Source: Alicyclobacillus sp. SO9 (lineage in GTDB: Bacteria; Bacillota; Bacilli; Alicyclobacillales; Alicyclobacillaceae). From it: a DNA stretch of 64,000 bases. The DNA lies in assembly GCF_016406125.1 (NCBI RefSeq), contig NZ_CP066339.1:744001-808000 (forward strand). The letters are read 5' to 3'. The notes beneath the pieces were generated by a model. It saw only the letters and a list, made by a program, of their open reading frames with translations. It did not search any database and was not told where the DNA came from. Numbering within the stretch: position 1 is the first letter of the stretch; each line of letters opens with the position of its first letter. The position numbers were made by a program, and so were the translations under genes. Shown one piece after another: positions 1 through 8,474 of the stretch.

Positions 1-590
1 ATGGGCTGTTGGCGTTTGTCATTTGCCTCTTGCCTGCTGCGATTGTAGCACCGGTTTTGCACTGGACGCTGGGGATCAACCGTCTCATCGCCACCCCCAT
101 GCTGGCGTTTGCCGGAGCGTGGCTGGCAACACGGATGGACATGCAGGGGAAACCCTTTCCGGTGTGGTTGATGAATCTTGCTGCCTATTTCTTTCGTGCC
201 CATCACAGCAACGGCTGGGACCCCATCAAGGCAGCAGGGCGCATTCCTGGGAGCCTCCAAGTCGATGTGGGCTGGTTGTTGTCCAAGGGCAACCAGGTAC
301 AGTCTGGTGCGCTGCCGGTAGAAGTGCGTTCCATTCAAGGCGATCCCGTTGAGCTCCAGACCCACGTGCCGGTGGATGTGAGAAGGCTGGAGAGACGCAG
401 ATATATCATCCAGCGTGCTGTTTCTTCTGCCACACCCCGTCATACCAAGAAAGCGACCACAGGGTTGCAGCCTGGGCAGTTGTCCTTGACGGGCACGGAG
501 GTCAAGTGGCAGACGCTCACATCGGTACCCACATTCCAACCCGGGCAGAAGGCGTCGAAGGACGTACGGGATCATCAAATTCGGTTTTAG
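1..590 (+). CDS. Conjugation membrane protein, TcpE/PrgI-like (5' end cut by window)
   Basis: The reading frame is open at the left edge, so the true start lies outside the window; about 195 codons are visible. The first part is hydrophobic, with two membrane segments in roughly the first 45 residues, followed by a basic loop rich in aromatic residues (FFRAHH) and a soluble tail of about 110 residues. Its stop is 5 bp before a VirB4-type ATPase. In Gram-positive conjugation systems such as Tn916/ICEBs1, a small TcpE-like membrane protein commonly precedes the VirB4 homologue. The family call rests mostly on this position, size and topology; I see no diagnostic motif. A PrgI-type protein is an equally possible name. 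Confidence 0.55.
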   Translation, partial: GLLAFVICLLPAAIVAPVLHWTLGINRLIATPMLAFAGAWLATRMDMQGKPFPVWLMNLAAYFFRAHHSNGWDPIKAAGRIPGSLQVDVGWLLSKGNQVQSGALPVEVRSIQGDPVELQTHVPVDVRRLERRRYIIQRAVSSATPRHTKKATTGLQPGQLSLTGTEVKWQTLTSVPTFQPGQKASKDVRDHQIRF

Positions 591-595
591 GGGGG

Positions 596-3160
596 ATGAA
601 GGTGGCGCACAAACTGTTTCCTGCAATGTATTGGGAAGACAATCGCATTTTTGATGTGGAGGGACAAGCCTGGGGGGTATACAAGTTGCCCCAGTTCCCC
701 TATGAGTTTCGGGCAGAAACGGAACGGTTGGCCGTGTCCGACCGCTTTGAACGGTTTTTGCACAACTACACGGGGAAGGGCATGCTGCTCAGCTTGAGCA
801 AGCAGTTGTCTCGACAGCAATTGGAGCAGCAGATGCGGGCGAGATCGTCGCATAAGTATTGGCAGGAGCATGTAGATGCGGCGATGACAGAGTTGAAGTA
901 TCGCCTGGCCTATGAGCGCAGAGTCTACTTGATTCTGCCACTGCGAACGTCTACCGCTAATCTGCGGCTGGACCAATTGTTGACCGACAGCAACGCGTGG
1001 AAAGAGACGCTGAAAAAAGCGGGACGGCAGGTTATGAATGGCATCATGGACATCGGCCAAAGTGCGCTGGACGCTTTCTTGCGGCAAGGGACGCAAAAGG
1101 AACTGTCGGATGACTTGCTGCAGTCTGCGTACAGTGTGGACCGTCAATTGATGGCCAAACTGAACGGGGCCATGAACGGCAAGGTGGAGCGGGCCACACC
1201 GGCAGAGCTGGAGTGGTTACATCGCAAACCGTACTTTCGAGGAATTGAGGAGCCGCAAAGTGTTCTCCCGGAACAGCTGCCCGTCTTGTTGTCTACGAAG
1301 CAGAACACAACGGTGATTCGACCGTTGCGCACTTCCATGCTGCAAATTGCCGAAGCAGATGTGGTAGAGGACCTGTTTCGGGTTCGGGTCCAACACCCGA
1401 ATCAACAGACCAGCTACCAGTCTGTCATGGCCCTGTCCAACTTCGCGGAGGGCATCGAGGACCTGGGGAACGAATGGTTGTATGAACCGCTGGAGGAACT
1501 GGATTTTCCGGTAGATGCGTGTATCCATTTTGAAGTGATTCCAGGACACGTTGCCAGAGCCAAGGTTCATCGCAAGAAAGGGGCTGCGGAAGACCAGTGG
1601 GACGAGCTGGCCAAAGATGGAGACGTGGAATTGGACGTGGAGGATGGATTGGCCGATGCACCCATATTGGCAGCCAAGCTGAAGGAAGGGATGCCCCTGG
1701 TCGAATTTCAGTCTTTCATGGCCATTGGGGCAGACGATGAACAGAAGCTCCTGGAACGGGAGGAGAAACTCATTAACCAGATGGATGGGTATGCCCGCCT
1801 GGTCCATCCACCAGGAGATGCGAGAGCGTTGTGGCAGGCATTCTTTCCATGCTTCACGGGAGGGGTTCATTCGACCTGGAAGGTGCCCGCTGAACCTCGG
1901 GTGGTGGCATGTGGAGCCCCGCTTGGGACCAGTACCCTGGGAGACCCTTCTGGATTTCTCTTTGGTCACCTGATTCGTAGCGGGAAACCTGTGTTTATGG
2001 ATCCGGAACGACCCATGCGCGTGCTGAATCACTCCGGTTCCATGGCCTTGATTGGGGTGACCGGATCCGGGAAGTCCATGACCATGAAGAATATTACGGA
2101 TAAGCTGCTGGCATTAGGCGGCATGGGATATGCGCTTGATCCCAAGAAAGATGAGTACTTTAGTCTCTATCAGAGATGGGCCTCTGATGCCTACTGGTTG
2201 CGCTATGGCCGGGAGGCAGGGGCCGCGTTTACGCCCTTTCACCTGGCCGCTGACGCTGGAGATGCAAGGGCCATTGCCCAAGGCTGGTTGGGCATTTTAC
2301 TCAATATCTCCGGATCCCGAGAGGACCGGTACGCGGCTATTGTCGTCAACGCTGCGCTGAATAAGTTGTATCAGATGGAGTCTTGGGATATGGAATTTTT
2401 TCTGGCTTGTGTCGCACAAGTTGGGGCAGAAGGGGAAAACGAGGAAGAGCGGCAGACGGCCGCCTTGATTCGTCGCACGCTGGACCAATTTCGTCATGAC
2501 CCGGTAGCGCAGTGTGTCTTTGGCCAGGATGAGGCGAATCAGACGCTGGCGGATGCCAAACTGGTGGTGCAAAGTTTGCGGAATCTGGAGTTTCCGGACC
2601 GGAGCATGCCGGATCCAGACAAGTGGCGGGAGCCGCAGCGTTTCGCTGTTTCGATGTTGTATCTGTCGACACAGATTGGCCTGCGCAAACTCATGGAAGC
2701 GGACCCTGCGATCCCAAAGTTCTTCCTCATCGACGAGGCGTGGATTTTGCGGTCCATCCCCGAAGGTCGGGAACTCATCAATCGCATTCTGTTGCTGGGG
2801 CGGGCCTTGAACCTGATTCTCGTTCTGGGCATTCAGAACCCGGATGTGCTGCTGCCAAAGGATGAAAACGACGACTTGACCGCCAATCTCGGCTGGCTCA
2901 TGTTTTTTACGCTGGAATCCAATGTCCAGGTCCGTCACGCAGTCCAGATTTTGAATCTCCCGGATGATGAGGATTGGCAAAAAGTATTTTCCGAGTTTGG
3001 GAACGGGCATGGATTGGTGAGGGACCCTGAAGGGCACGTCGGGGAGCTGCAAGTGGATTTACTTCCAGAAACCCTGAAAGAGGCGTTTTCTACCACGCCA
3101 GGTGGTACAGAGACAGAGGGCAAGAAGAGACAACGAAAGGTGCGTCTACAACGAGCATGA
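596..3160 (+). CDS. VirB4/TcpF-type conjugation ATPase
   Basis: This is a cytoplasmic ATPase expected to energise assembly or operation of a type IV secretion channel. I chose the ATG at 596 because a G-rich ribosome site lies directly before it and the upstream gene ends at 590; an in-frame ATG at 506 would overlap that gene. The 854-residue length fits VirB4 proteins. A Walker A motif (VTGSGKSMTM) lies near residue 488 and a Walker B (FFLIDEAW) near residue 710. The N-terminal half carries the less conserved VirB4 region. The stop overlaps the next reading frame, indicating translational coupling with the VirB6-like gene. The VirB4 assignment is firm; subfamily is not resolved. Confidence 0.9.
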   Translation: MKVAHKLFPAMYWEDNRIFDVEGQAWGVYKLPQFPYEFRAETERLAVSDRFERFLHNYTGKGMLLSLSKQLSRQQLEQQMRARSSHKYWQEHVDAAMTELKYRLAYERRVYLILPLRTSTANLRLDQLLTDSNAWKETLKKAGRQVMNGIMDIGQSALDAFLRQGTQKELSDDLLQSAYSVDRQLMAKLNGAMNGKVERATPAELEWLHRKPYFRGIEEPQSVLPEQLPVLLSTKQNTTVIRPLRTSMLQIAEADVVEDLFRVRVQHPNQQTSYQSVMALSNFAEGIEDLGNEWLYEPLEELDFPVDACIHFEVIPGHVARAKVHRKKGAAEDQWDELAKDGDVELDVEDGLADAPILAAKLKEGMPLVEFQSFMAIGADDEQKLLEREEKLINQMDGYARLVHPPGDARALWQAFFPCFTGGVHSTWKVPAEPRVVACGAPLGTSTLGDPSGFLFGHLIRSGKPVFMDPERPMRVLNHSGSMALIGVTGSGKSMTMKNITDKLLALGGMGYALDPKKDEYFSLYQRWASDAYWLRYGREAGAAFTPFHLAADAGDARAIAQGWLGILLNISGSREDRYAAIVVNAALNKLYQMESWDMEFFLACVAQVGAEGENEEERQTAALIRRTLDQFRHDPVAQCVFGQDEANQTLADAKLVVQSLRNLEFPDRSMPDPDKWREPQRFAVSMLYLSTQIGLRKLMEADPAIPKFFLIDEAWILRSIPEGRELINRILLLGRALNLILVLGIQNPDVLLPKDENDDLTANLGWLMFFTLESNVQVRHAVQILNLPDDEDWQKVFSEFGNGHGLVRDPEGHVGELQVDLLPETLKEAFSTTPGGTETEGKKRQRKVRLQRA

Positions 3161-3174
3161 GGAGGGGATGGGAG

Positions 3175-5475
3175 ATGCACAAGCGTGGGCGATTCCTCCT
3201 CTCCGGCATCCTGACGTCAGTCCTCACCTGGGTTGTTGTCGGGCCTCCTGTCTTTGCTGCCACAGCCGGGATGGCGAGTCCTGTCGGGTGGAAAAAGTAC
3301 CCCTTTGGCAACTACGTCTGGGACTATTTCATCAAGAGCGGGATTCACTTTAATCCGCTCCATGGTACGGTTCCTACAACAATGAATCAGATTGCCAATC
3401 TGTTGGAACAAATGAAGGTCCACATCATGTACCTGATGCTGGCGTTTCTGGATTTTGCGATTCACCCGAAACAGATTACAGGGCCGATTGTGCAGGAACT
3501 GTCGCATGTGTTGGCCGCTGGATATACAGCCTTTTATACGCGATTGTTGCCAGGGGCGTTTGCCATTATGGCGATCTTCTTGTTGTATCGGTTCGCGCGC
3601 AGTCACCATGCTTCGATTTTGCAGATTCTCCTGATGTTTGTCCTCGTTTCCGGGTTCGCCGTGGCGTTCTATACCCATTTCAGCGGCCTCATTGATGGCG
3701 TGACGAACTTCGATGATGCAGCGTCCTCGTATTTTCTGAACGTAGCCTCTGAACTGGGACAAAAGGCACAAGGCAGTCCGCATGTCACACCGAATGTGGA
3801 TCCGGCGCTCTCAGTGGTCTGGGACGATTATGTACTGCTGCCTTGGGAAGCAGGGGAGTTTGGGACGTCTTCTTTGAATTTGAACCAGTTCCAGGTGAGC
3901 CAGCAAGAAGTGGGGCAAACCTATCAAGGGAATGGTGGGAAGACAAAGCACATCCAGCCCGGCCAAAACTGGGTCTCGCTAATGCTCTCGACAAACGGTG
4001 GGGGACAGGGGAGAACCGAACTCGCCAAAGTGTTGTACAGTTCTAATATTCCAAGAGGTCACTTCTATCAATATGCCTCAGAGGACAGTCCCCAGAGCAG
4101 TCCCATGACACGTTTGCAAATGGCCGCGTTCAATTTGGCGTTTCCTTTAGTCAGTCTGGTACCTGCCGTATTCTTCGCATGGATGGGCGCGTTGTTGTTT
4201 GCCCTTACGTTCGGGTTCTTACTGACCGTGGTGGAGTGTGCCGTGATCTTGCCTTTGACCGTCATCCCGGATTACGGATGGAACAAGCTGCTGCAGCTGC
4301 TAAAACGCGCCGCCGGACAACTCATCATGAAGACCCTCAATGCGTTGTATCTGGGCCTCAGTCTCTTTGTCATGAACCTCATCTCCAATGGCTTGTCCGG
4401 TTCAACGGTAGGACAGGAACTGAGCCTCATCATCATTAGTGTGGTGCTCTTGATACTCTTGTTTTTCCGAGGGCGTTTTCTGCGAGAGCTGACAACCAAA
4501 TTACCGGATGACTATCGCTGGACGTGGCGGGACCGGGCTCGGGATGTGCGGCAGGAGGCACGGCAGAAAACAACCCTGCTGAGAAGCAGGCTGCAGCGGG
4601 CACAAGGAAGCAGACGGAATCGAAGCACAGACAGTGATGCCTCCGCTTCAGGAGGGGCAAGCAGAAGTGGTGGGCGGAGTGCCAGACGTTCCACTGGGTT
4701 CAACAAAGGTGCAGGGGGCGGAACCCGTTCCAGTACAAGTTCGAGTGGAACTAACAAAGAGGGTAATACTCATAGAGCCGATACAAACACAAGCAGCAGG
4801 TCCCCAAAACGCCGTATCTCTGTGCAACCGCATGGAGCAAAGGAAAAGTTCATAGAAGCTTCTGTCGGGAAATGGACGAACGGATTGCCAAGCTCACTCA
4901 AAGCCAAAAGGGTGTATCAAGGAACAGGGAGGAAATATCTCCTGTCGCAAGCGAAGCGTTCAGAGACACCCCGTGTTGATGGAACATCCAGCTGGACAAC
5001 GCCTCTGACATTCGATGGGGGGCACGTTCCCACAGCACAATCTGTGAATGTATCTTCCAAGACGTCAAAGGATAGACGCAGTTCAAGTGTGAAGGATCGT
5101 GCTACACATGCCGCACATCGTGTATCGCAGAGGAACCCCACGAAAGTTCGGAGATTTCGCAGAAATGTTAATGGGATAGGAAACAGGACACGTCCTCTGA
5201 CACCTTCTGAGCGGCGGGTTCCAACACTGCAATCTGTGAATGCATCTCCCAAGGCGTCAATGGATGGACGTGTATCAAAGACGGAAGCTCGCACAGCACC
5301 CGTGGCACAGCGTGTGTCGCAGCCGAAGTCCGCGCAAGTTTGGACGTTTCGGAAGATCATCCGTGGAGAGGGCAGACAACGGGTTACACTTCCCTCCCGA
5401 ACAGTGCGTGACGCCAGCGTTCAACAACGGAGGTCGAAAGGTGCGAAACCTCCTGTGTTCGGGCGGACACGGTAG
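3175..5475 (+). CDS. VirB6/TrbL-like polytopic conjugation channel protein
   Basis: A 766-residue membrane protein. The ATG at 3175 has GGAGGGG seven bases upstream and is preferred over the ATG at 3157, which overlaps the VirB4 stop. It begins with a signal-like hydrophobic segment ending near AFAA, then has about six further hydrophobic stretches, two around residues 75-170 and the rest around 325-440. From about residue 455 it becomes a long hydrophilic tail of some 310 residues, very rich in Arg, Ser and Thr. The tail contains a diverged tandem repeat: 5027-5180 and 5219-5360 both encode QSVN, a K/R-rich linker, RVSQ and a basic end. Polytopic VirB6 proteins with a VirB4 neighbour form the inner channel of Gram-positive T4SS. 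The tail could be cytoplasmic and DNA-binding; that is inference. Confidence 0.75.
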   Translation: MHKRGRFLLSGILTSVLTWVVVGPPVFAATAGMASPVGWKKYPFGNYVWDYFIKSGIHFNPLHGTVPTTMNQIANLLEQMKVHIMYLMLAFLDFAIHPKQITGPIVQELSHVLAAGYTAFYTRLLPGAFAIMAIFLLYRFARSHHASILQILLMFVLVSGFAVAFYTHFSGLIDGVTNFDDAASSYFLNVASELGQKAQGSPHVTPNVDPALSVVWDDYVLLPWEAGEFGTSSLNLNQFQVSQQEVGQTYQGNGGKTKHIQPGQNWVSLMLSTNGGGQGRTELAKVLYSSNIPRGHFYQYASEDSPQSSPMTRLQMAAFNLAFPLVSLVPAVFFAWMGALLFALTFGFLLTVVECAVILPLTVIPDYGWNKLLQLLKRAAGQLIMKTLNALYLGLSLFVMNLISNGLSGSTVGQELSLIIISVVLLILLFFRGRFLRELTTKLPDDYRWTWRDRARDVRQEARQKTTLLRSRLQRAQGSRRNRSTDSDASASGGASRSGGRSARRSTGFNKGAGGGTRSSTSSSGTNKEGNTHRADTNTSSRSPKRRISVQPHGAKEKFIEASVGKWTNGLPSSLKAKRVYQGTGRKYLLSQAKRSETPRVDGTSSWTTPLTFDGGHVPTAQSVNVSSKTSKDRRSSSVKDRATHAAHRVSQRNPTKVRRFRRNVNGIGNRTRPLTPSERRVPTLQSVNASPKASMDGRVSKTEARTAPVAQRVSQPKSAQVWTFRKIIRGEGRQRVTLPSRTVRDASVQQRRSKGAKPPVFGRTR

Positions 5476-5499
5476 TAGGTCATGGGTCAGGGAAGGGTG

Positions 5500-5885
5500 G
5501 AATCTAAAGAGGTGTTAGTCCATGAATGTTACCAACGCAGGAGCGAAAGTCAGCCAACTTCAAAGCGAAGGCTCCACTCAGAAAGATAGTGCGGAACACT
5601 AAGGATATGCGGGAGTGTCCAATCCTGTAAGGATAACTGAAAACAACAACACCAACGTAAGAGAGTCGGAACAAAGATTGCTTGAGAAGATTGTAAGTAG
5701 AGATAACTTGAACCAAGTGTTCAAGAAGGTCAAAGCAAATAAAGGAGCTCACGGCACTGATGGGATGAAAGTAGACGAACTCTTACAATATCTCAAAGAG
5801 CACGGCGAGACGCTTATACAATCCATTCAGGACGGCAAATATCGCCCAAGCCCAGTTCGAAAGGTAGAAATGCCCAAAGAAAAGT
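5500..5885 (+). mobile_element. Group II intron remnant, 5' part with reverse-transcriptase N-terminus
   Basis: The reading frame from about 5615 encodes roughly 90 residues resembling the N-terminus of LtrA-type group II intron reverse transcriptases: a QRLLEKIVSRDNL start, then KANKGAHGTDGMK and KYRPSPVRKVEMPK. In intact proteins this last motif leads into the conserved GGVRxLGIPTV block. Here the match stops at about 5885, so the fingers-palm polymerase region, maturase and the 3' ribozyme domains are gone. The purine-rich DNA from about 5500 to 5614 could be the remnant of the 5' ribozyme domains. The sequence after 5885 is unrelated. The element is dead. Exact 5' boundary is not visible to me. 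Confidence 0.75.
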
Positions 5886-5890
5886 GGGCG

Positions 5891-5930
5891 AGCGGTTTAT
5901 GCGAGGGAACGGCATCGGTTTCAAACCGCT
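5891..5930. other. 8-bp inverted repeat next to the intron truncation
   Basis: AGCGGTTT at 5891-5898 is matched by AAACCGCT at 5923-5930, with a 24-base loop. It lies just after the point where the intron fragment stops and before the 3' end of the convergent STAND gene. It could be a weak terminator or the end of a lost mobile element. The rest of 5886-6021 holds no gene that I can see. Confidence 0.3.
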
Positions 5931-6021
5931 AAGGTTTGCATCCTCGAGTGGGATTCCGCAGGCAAAGATTGATGGAGAAACGGATATTCCCGTCGCCTTC
6001 ACTAGGGCGAATGTCATAAAC

Positions 6022-8151
6022 TTACTTCGAGTACGCCGTAGCGAGAGCCTCTGCCAAGGCTTCAATTGCCTGACGAGTGTGACGATGTAGCGTTGTCCGA
6101 CTCATGTTGAACATTCCGGCTAGCGCTGCCTTAGTAACCTGCTTGCGTCCATAGCTTTCCCGAAGGATGTCTTGATGGAGCTTCGTCAACGGCATTGTTG
6201 GAGGCGACGATTGCAACAGGGATTGCAAGTGCTGTTGCAACTCAGTTCCGGTGAGTTGGAGCCGTTGTGCCAAATTGGTATTTCCAAGTGCATTCGGCCG
6301 ATATAAGTCCTTCAGCATTTGCCCAACCTCTTCGCGCGAAACAGCAAGCTTCGTCGGCTGTGCAAACAAAATATTCGGTGTCTGCGTGTTATCCAGTTGC
6401 AATGCCATAGTATTCGCCCAACGGAGGAAATTTTCGTTTCGAAAATCCAACTCGAAGACACTGATGCCATCAGAAGCCCTCTCCTCTGGAAGGGTCAGCT
6501 TCTCTCTGTACCCAAACTGCCGCATCAGCTGATTTACAATTTCATCACCACTAGCTACGATCAACCGGGCTCCCGCTCCTACCAGCGTGTACCAGTCCAT
6601 AAAACTCAAAACGCCTAGCTTCTCCGGTAAATGATGACGATTTGTCACATCTACAATGGAAATAAGTAGGCAAAGTGAATCCATAAATTCTTCGGGCCGT
6701 GTCTGCAGGTCTGGCAATTCCTGCGCAAGCGCATCTTGAAGGTAGCGGGGCGCGTAGCGTTCAAGTAGAGGCAACGTGCCTTCGTGCAGCCATACACTGA
6801 TACCCAGAGTCAACGGTACTCCTGATTCGGACCGCACAATACGAATTCCTTGCGGATAATTGAATGCCATAAAATCAAGCAGTTCATGGTACGAATCTGG
6901 TTCAACAAATTCACACAGCCATGTGCCAAGCTCAATAGCACTGTCCAACATTCGGTGCAAATGAGGTAAATCAGCCAATTCAAAGGACTTTTGTGGGCCC
7001 GGCCTTGCGGAAGAAGGAAAATTGGCATAGTCACTGTGTACAGGTATGAACTCCAGATATAGTTCGAGCACATGCACTGCTATTTGCATCTGCTTTAGTT
7101 TGGTTGCGCTGGGGTATTGCTCCGCAAGGAGCATGATTGCATTTTTACAATACCTGCGGAATGCCGCTGCATTGCGTTGGTAAAACGTACGGCGAAGCAC
7201 CTGTGTGACGATATCATGCTGTAACGACAACCCTTGCCCATCGTATCCTACAAAGGACAGTTCCTGTAATTGCTGGTACGACTGGATACTCATCGATTTT
7301 CCTGTCAGGGCTTCAATGTGCATGAGTTGAGCTCCGGGGAGGACTGAGAGCACCTGCAATGCATCGTAGAGGTCCGAGGTAGTGACCTCCTTCAGAATGT
7401 CAGCGCTGATGATTCCATCAATGCTTTGGACTGCTTGGACTGCCCCCTGTGAGCTTCGCTGCAGGGCATCAACAGCAAGAACGAGTGACAAAGGATGCCC
7501 TTGTGTTTTCTGAGCAACTGTGTCCACGACCTCATCAGGAAGTTGATGCTGATGCAGGTATGCCGCGATTTCCTGGGGTGTAAAGACATCTAGGATGAAC
7601 TGCTCGATCCGAATATTAAAATTCGGCTGCGAGCGCCACTTTATCGGCAGTTCGGTACGGCTTCCCAAGACGAGCAGAACATCCTTAGGAGGTAATTGGA
7701 ATAAGAAACTGGACAGAAACCAGCTTTCGATGACGTCGATATGTTCACAGTTGTCAAGAAAGATGGCAGTGCGATGCGCAGAGAGCGCCTGCCGAATGTG
7801 CTCTAGCAATGGGACTTCCGTGTCATGAGCGAGGCCGTATTCATACTGAAGAGTCATGTCGATGCTCAGAAGAAAATCGGAAGGCATGCGCAGACATGTT
7901 CGTCCGTCGAGCCATAGTGTTCGTACAGACGCCTGCCTGCACAAGTTGCGCATTTCCATCATCAGAGTGGTCTTTCCAATTCCTCCGATACCTGAAATCC
8001 ATGCGAGGTATGTGCTCGGTTTGTCAGTATTCAACCAAGACTCGATGTTGCGTAGCTCCGGGTCCCTTGCGGTAAAGGCATGGGACTTATAGAGTTGTAT
8101 TGGATATACATTGGAAAGCCTAGAGTGCTGTCCTGAGTTCTTGTCGCTCAT
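6022..8151 (-). CDS. STAND-type NTPase with C-terminal helix-turn-helix
   Basis: A 709-residue signal-transduction ATPase. A P-loop (GIGGIGKTT) lies at about residues 54-62 and a Walker B-like strand (AIFLDN) at about 129-134. A GSRTE segment near residue 163 matches the sensor-1 position of NB-ARC/SWACOS NTPases. The middle region is helical and without obvious repeats. The last 40 residues (KAALAGMFNMSRTTLHRHTRQAI) resemble a DNA-binding helix-turn-helix. Together this suggests a ligand-gated transcriptional regulator of the MalT/SARP-like type. It faces away from the large surface-protein genes, with tandem repeats in the shared upstream region, so it may control them. I see no nuclease or TIR effector, which argues against an Avs-type defence protein. 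Confidence 0.75.
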   Translation of the reverse strand: MSDKNSGQHSRLSNVYPIQLYKSHAFTARDPELRNIESWLNTDKPSTYLAWISGIGGIGKTTLMMEMRNLCRQASVRTLWLDGRTCLRMPSDFLLSIDMTLQYEYGLAHDTEVPLLEHIRQALSAHRTAIFLDNCEHIDVIESWFLSSFLFQLPPKDVLLVLGSRTELPIKWRSQPNFNIRIEQFILDVFTPQEIAAYLHQHQLPDEVVDTVAQKTQGHPLSLVLAVDALQRSSQGAVQAVQSIDGIISADILKEVTTSDLYDALQVLSVLPGAQLMHIEALTGKSMSIQSYQQLQELSFVGYDGQGLSLQHDIVTQVLRRTFYQRNAAAFRRYCKNAIMLLAEQYPSATKLKQMQIAVHVLELYLEFIPVHSDYANFPSSARPGPQKSFELADLPHLHRMLDSAIELGTWLCEFVEPDSYHELLDFMAFNYPQGIRIVRSESGVPLTLGISVWLHEGTLPLLERYAPRYLQDALAQELPDLQTRPEEFMDSLCLLISIVDVTNRHHLPEKLGVLSFMDWYTLVGAGARLIVASGDEIVNQLMRQFGYREKLTLPEERASDGISVFELDFRNENFLRWANTMALQLDNTQTPNILFAQPTKLAVSREEVGQMLKDLYRPNALGNTNLAQRLQLTGTELQQHLQSLLQSSPPTMPLTKLHQDILRESYGRKQVTKAALAGMFNMSRTTLHRHTRQAIEALAEALATAYSK

Positions 8152-8333
8152 GATAAACCCCTATCAGAGTGCCAAGGCAATCATATTATGTTACACTGGC
8201 TGATTTCGCACGAGACATCTGAACATTATTGCAATTTTTAGTTCTCCTTATTATAGCATGCTTACTTTGAGAAATCGTTGAATTTTACAACAAATTCCTC
8301 CTGATTGAATCTGCCATGGCGATCCTCCTACTG

Positions 8334-8425
8334 AATGAATCAGTTAATGAATCAGTTCGCCGTTATTCCTTGTTTCGGCGTCAAGAGAAAAAGTCGAAAC
8401 AAATGTGAAACAAATGTGAAACATC
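8334..8425. promoter_or_regulatory. Intergenic region with two tandem repeats and an inverted repeat
   Basis: Between the divergent STAND regulator (start 8151) and the surface-protein gene (start 8475) there is a perfect 12-bp tandem repeat, AATGAATCAGTT, at 8334-8345 and 8346-8357. An 11-bp tandem repeat, GAAACAAATGT, lies at 8396-8406 and 8407-8417, followed by a partial third unit. TGTTTCG (8371-8377) and CGAAACA (8395-8401) form an inverted repeat. Tandem sites of 11-12 bp, about one helical turn, are what one expects for cooperative binding by an oligomerising STAND regulator. No clear -35/-10 pair was identified. Confidence 0.5.
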
Positions 8426-8474
8426 CTTCACTTCAAGTCACTTTATACTTGAAAATGTCTGAATTAGGAGAGAC

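Noticed and set aside
6022-8151. STAND NTPase as an anti-phage Avs protein
   Set aside because: No nuclease, protease or TIR effector and no sensor repeats; the C-terminal HTH and divergent adhesin genes fit a regulator better.
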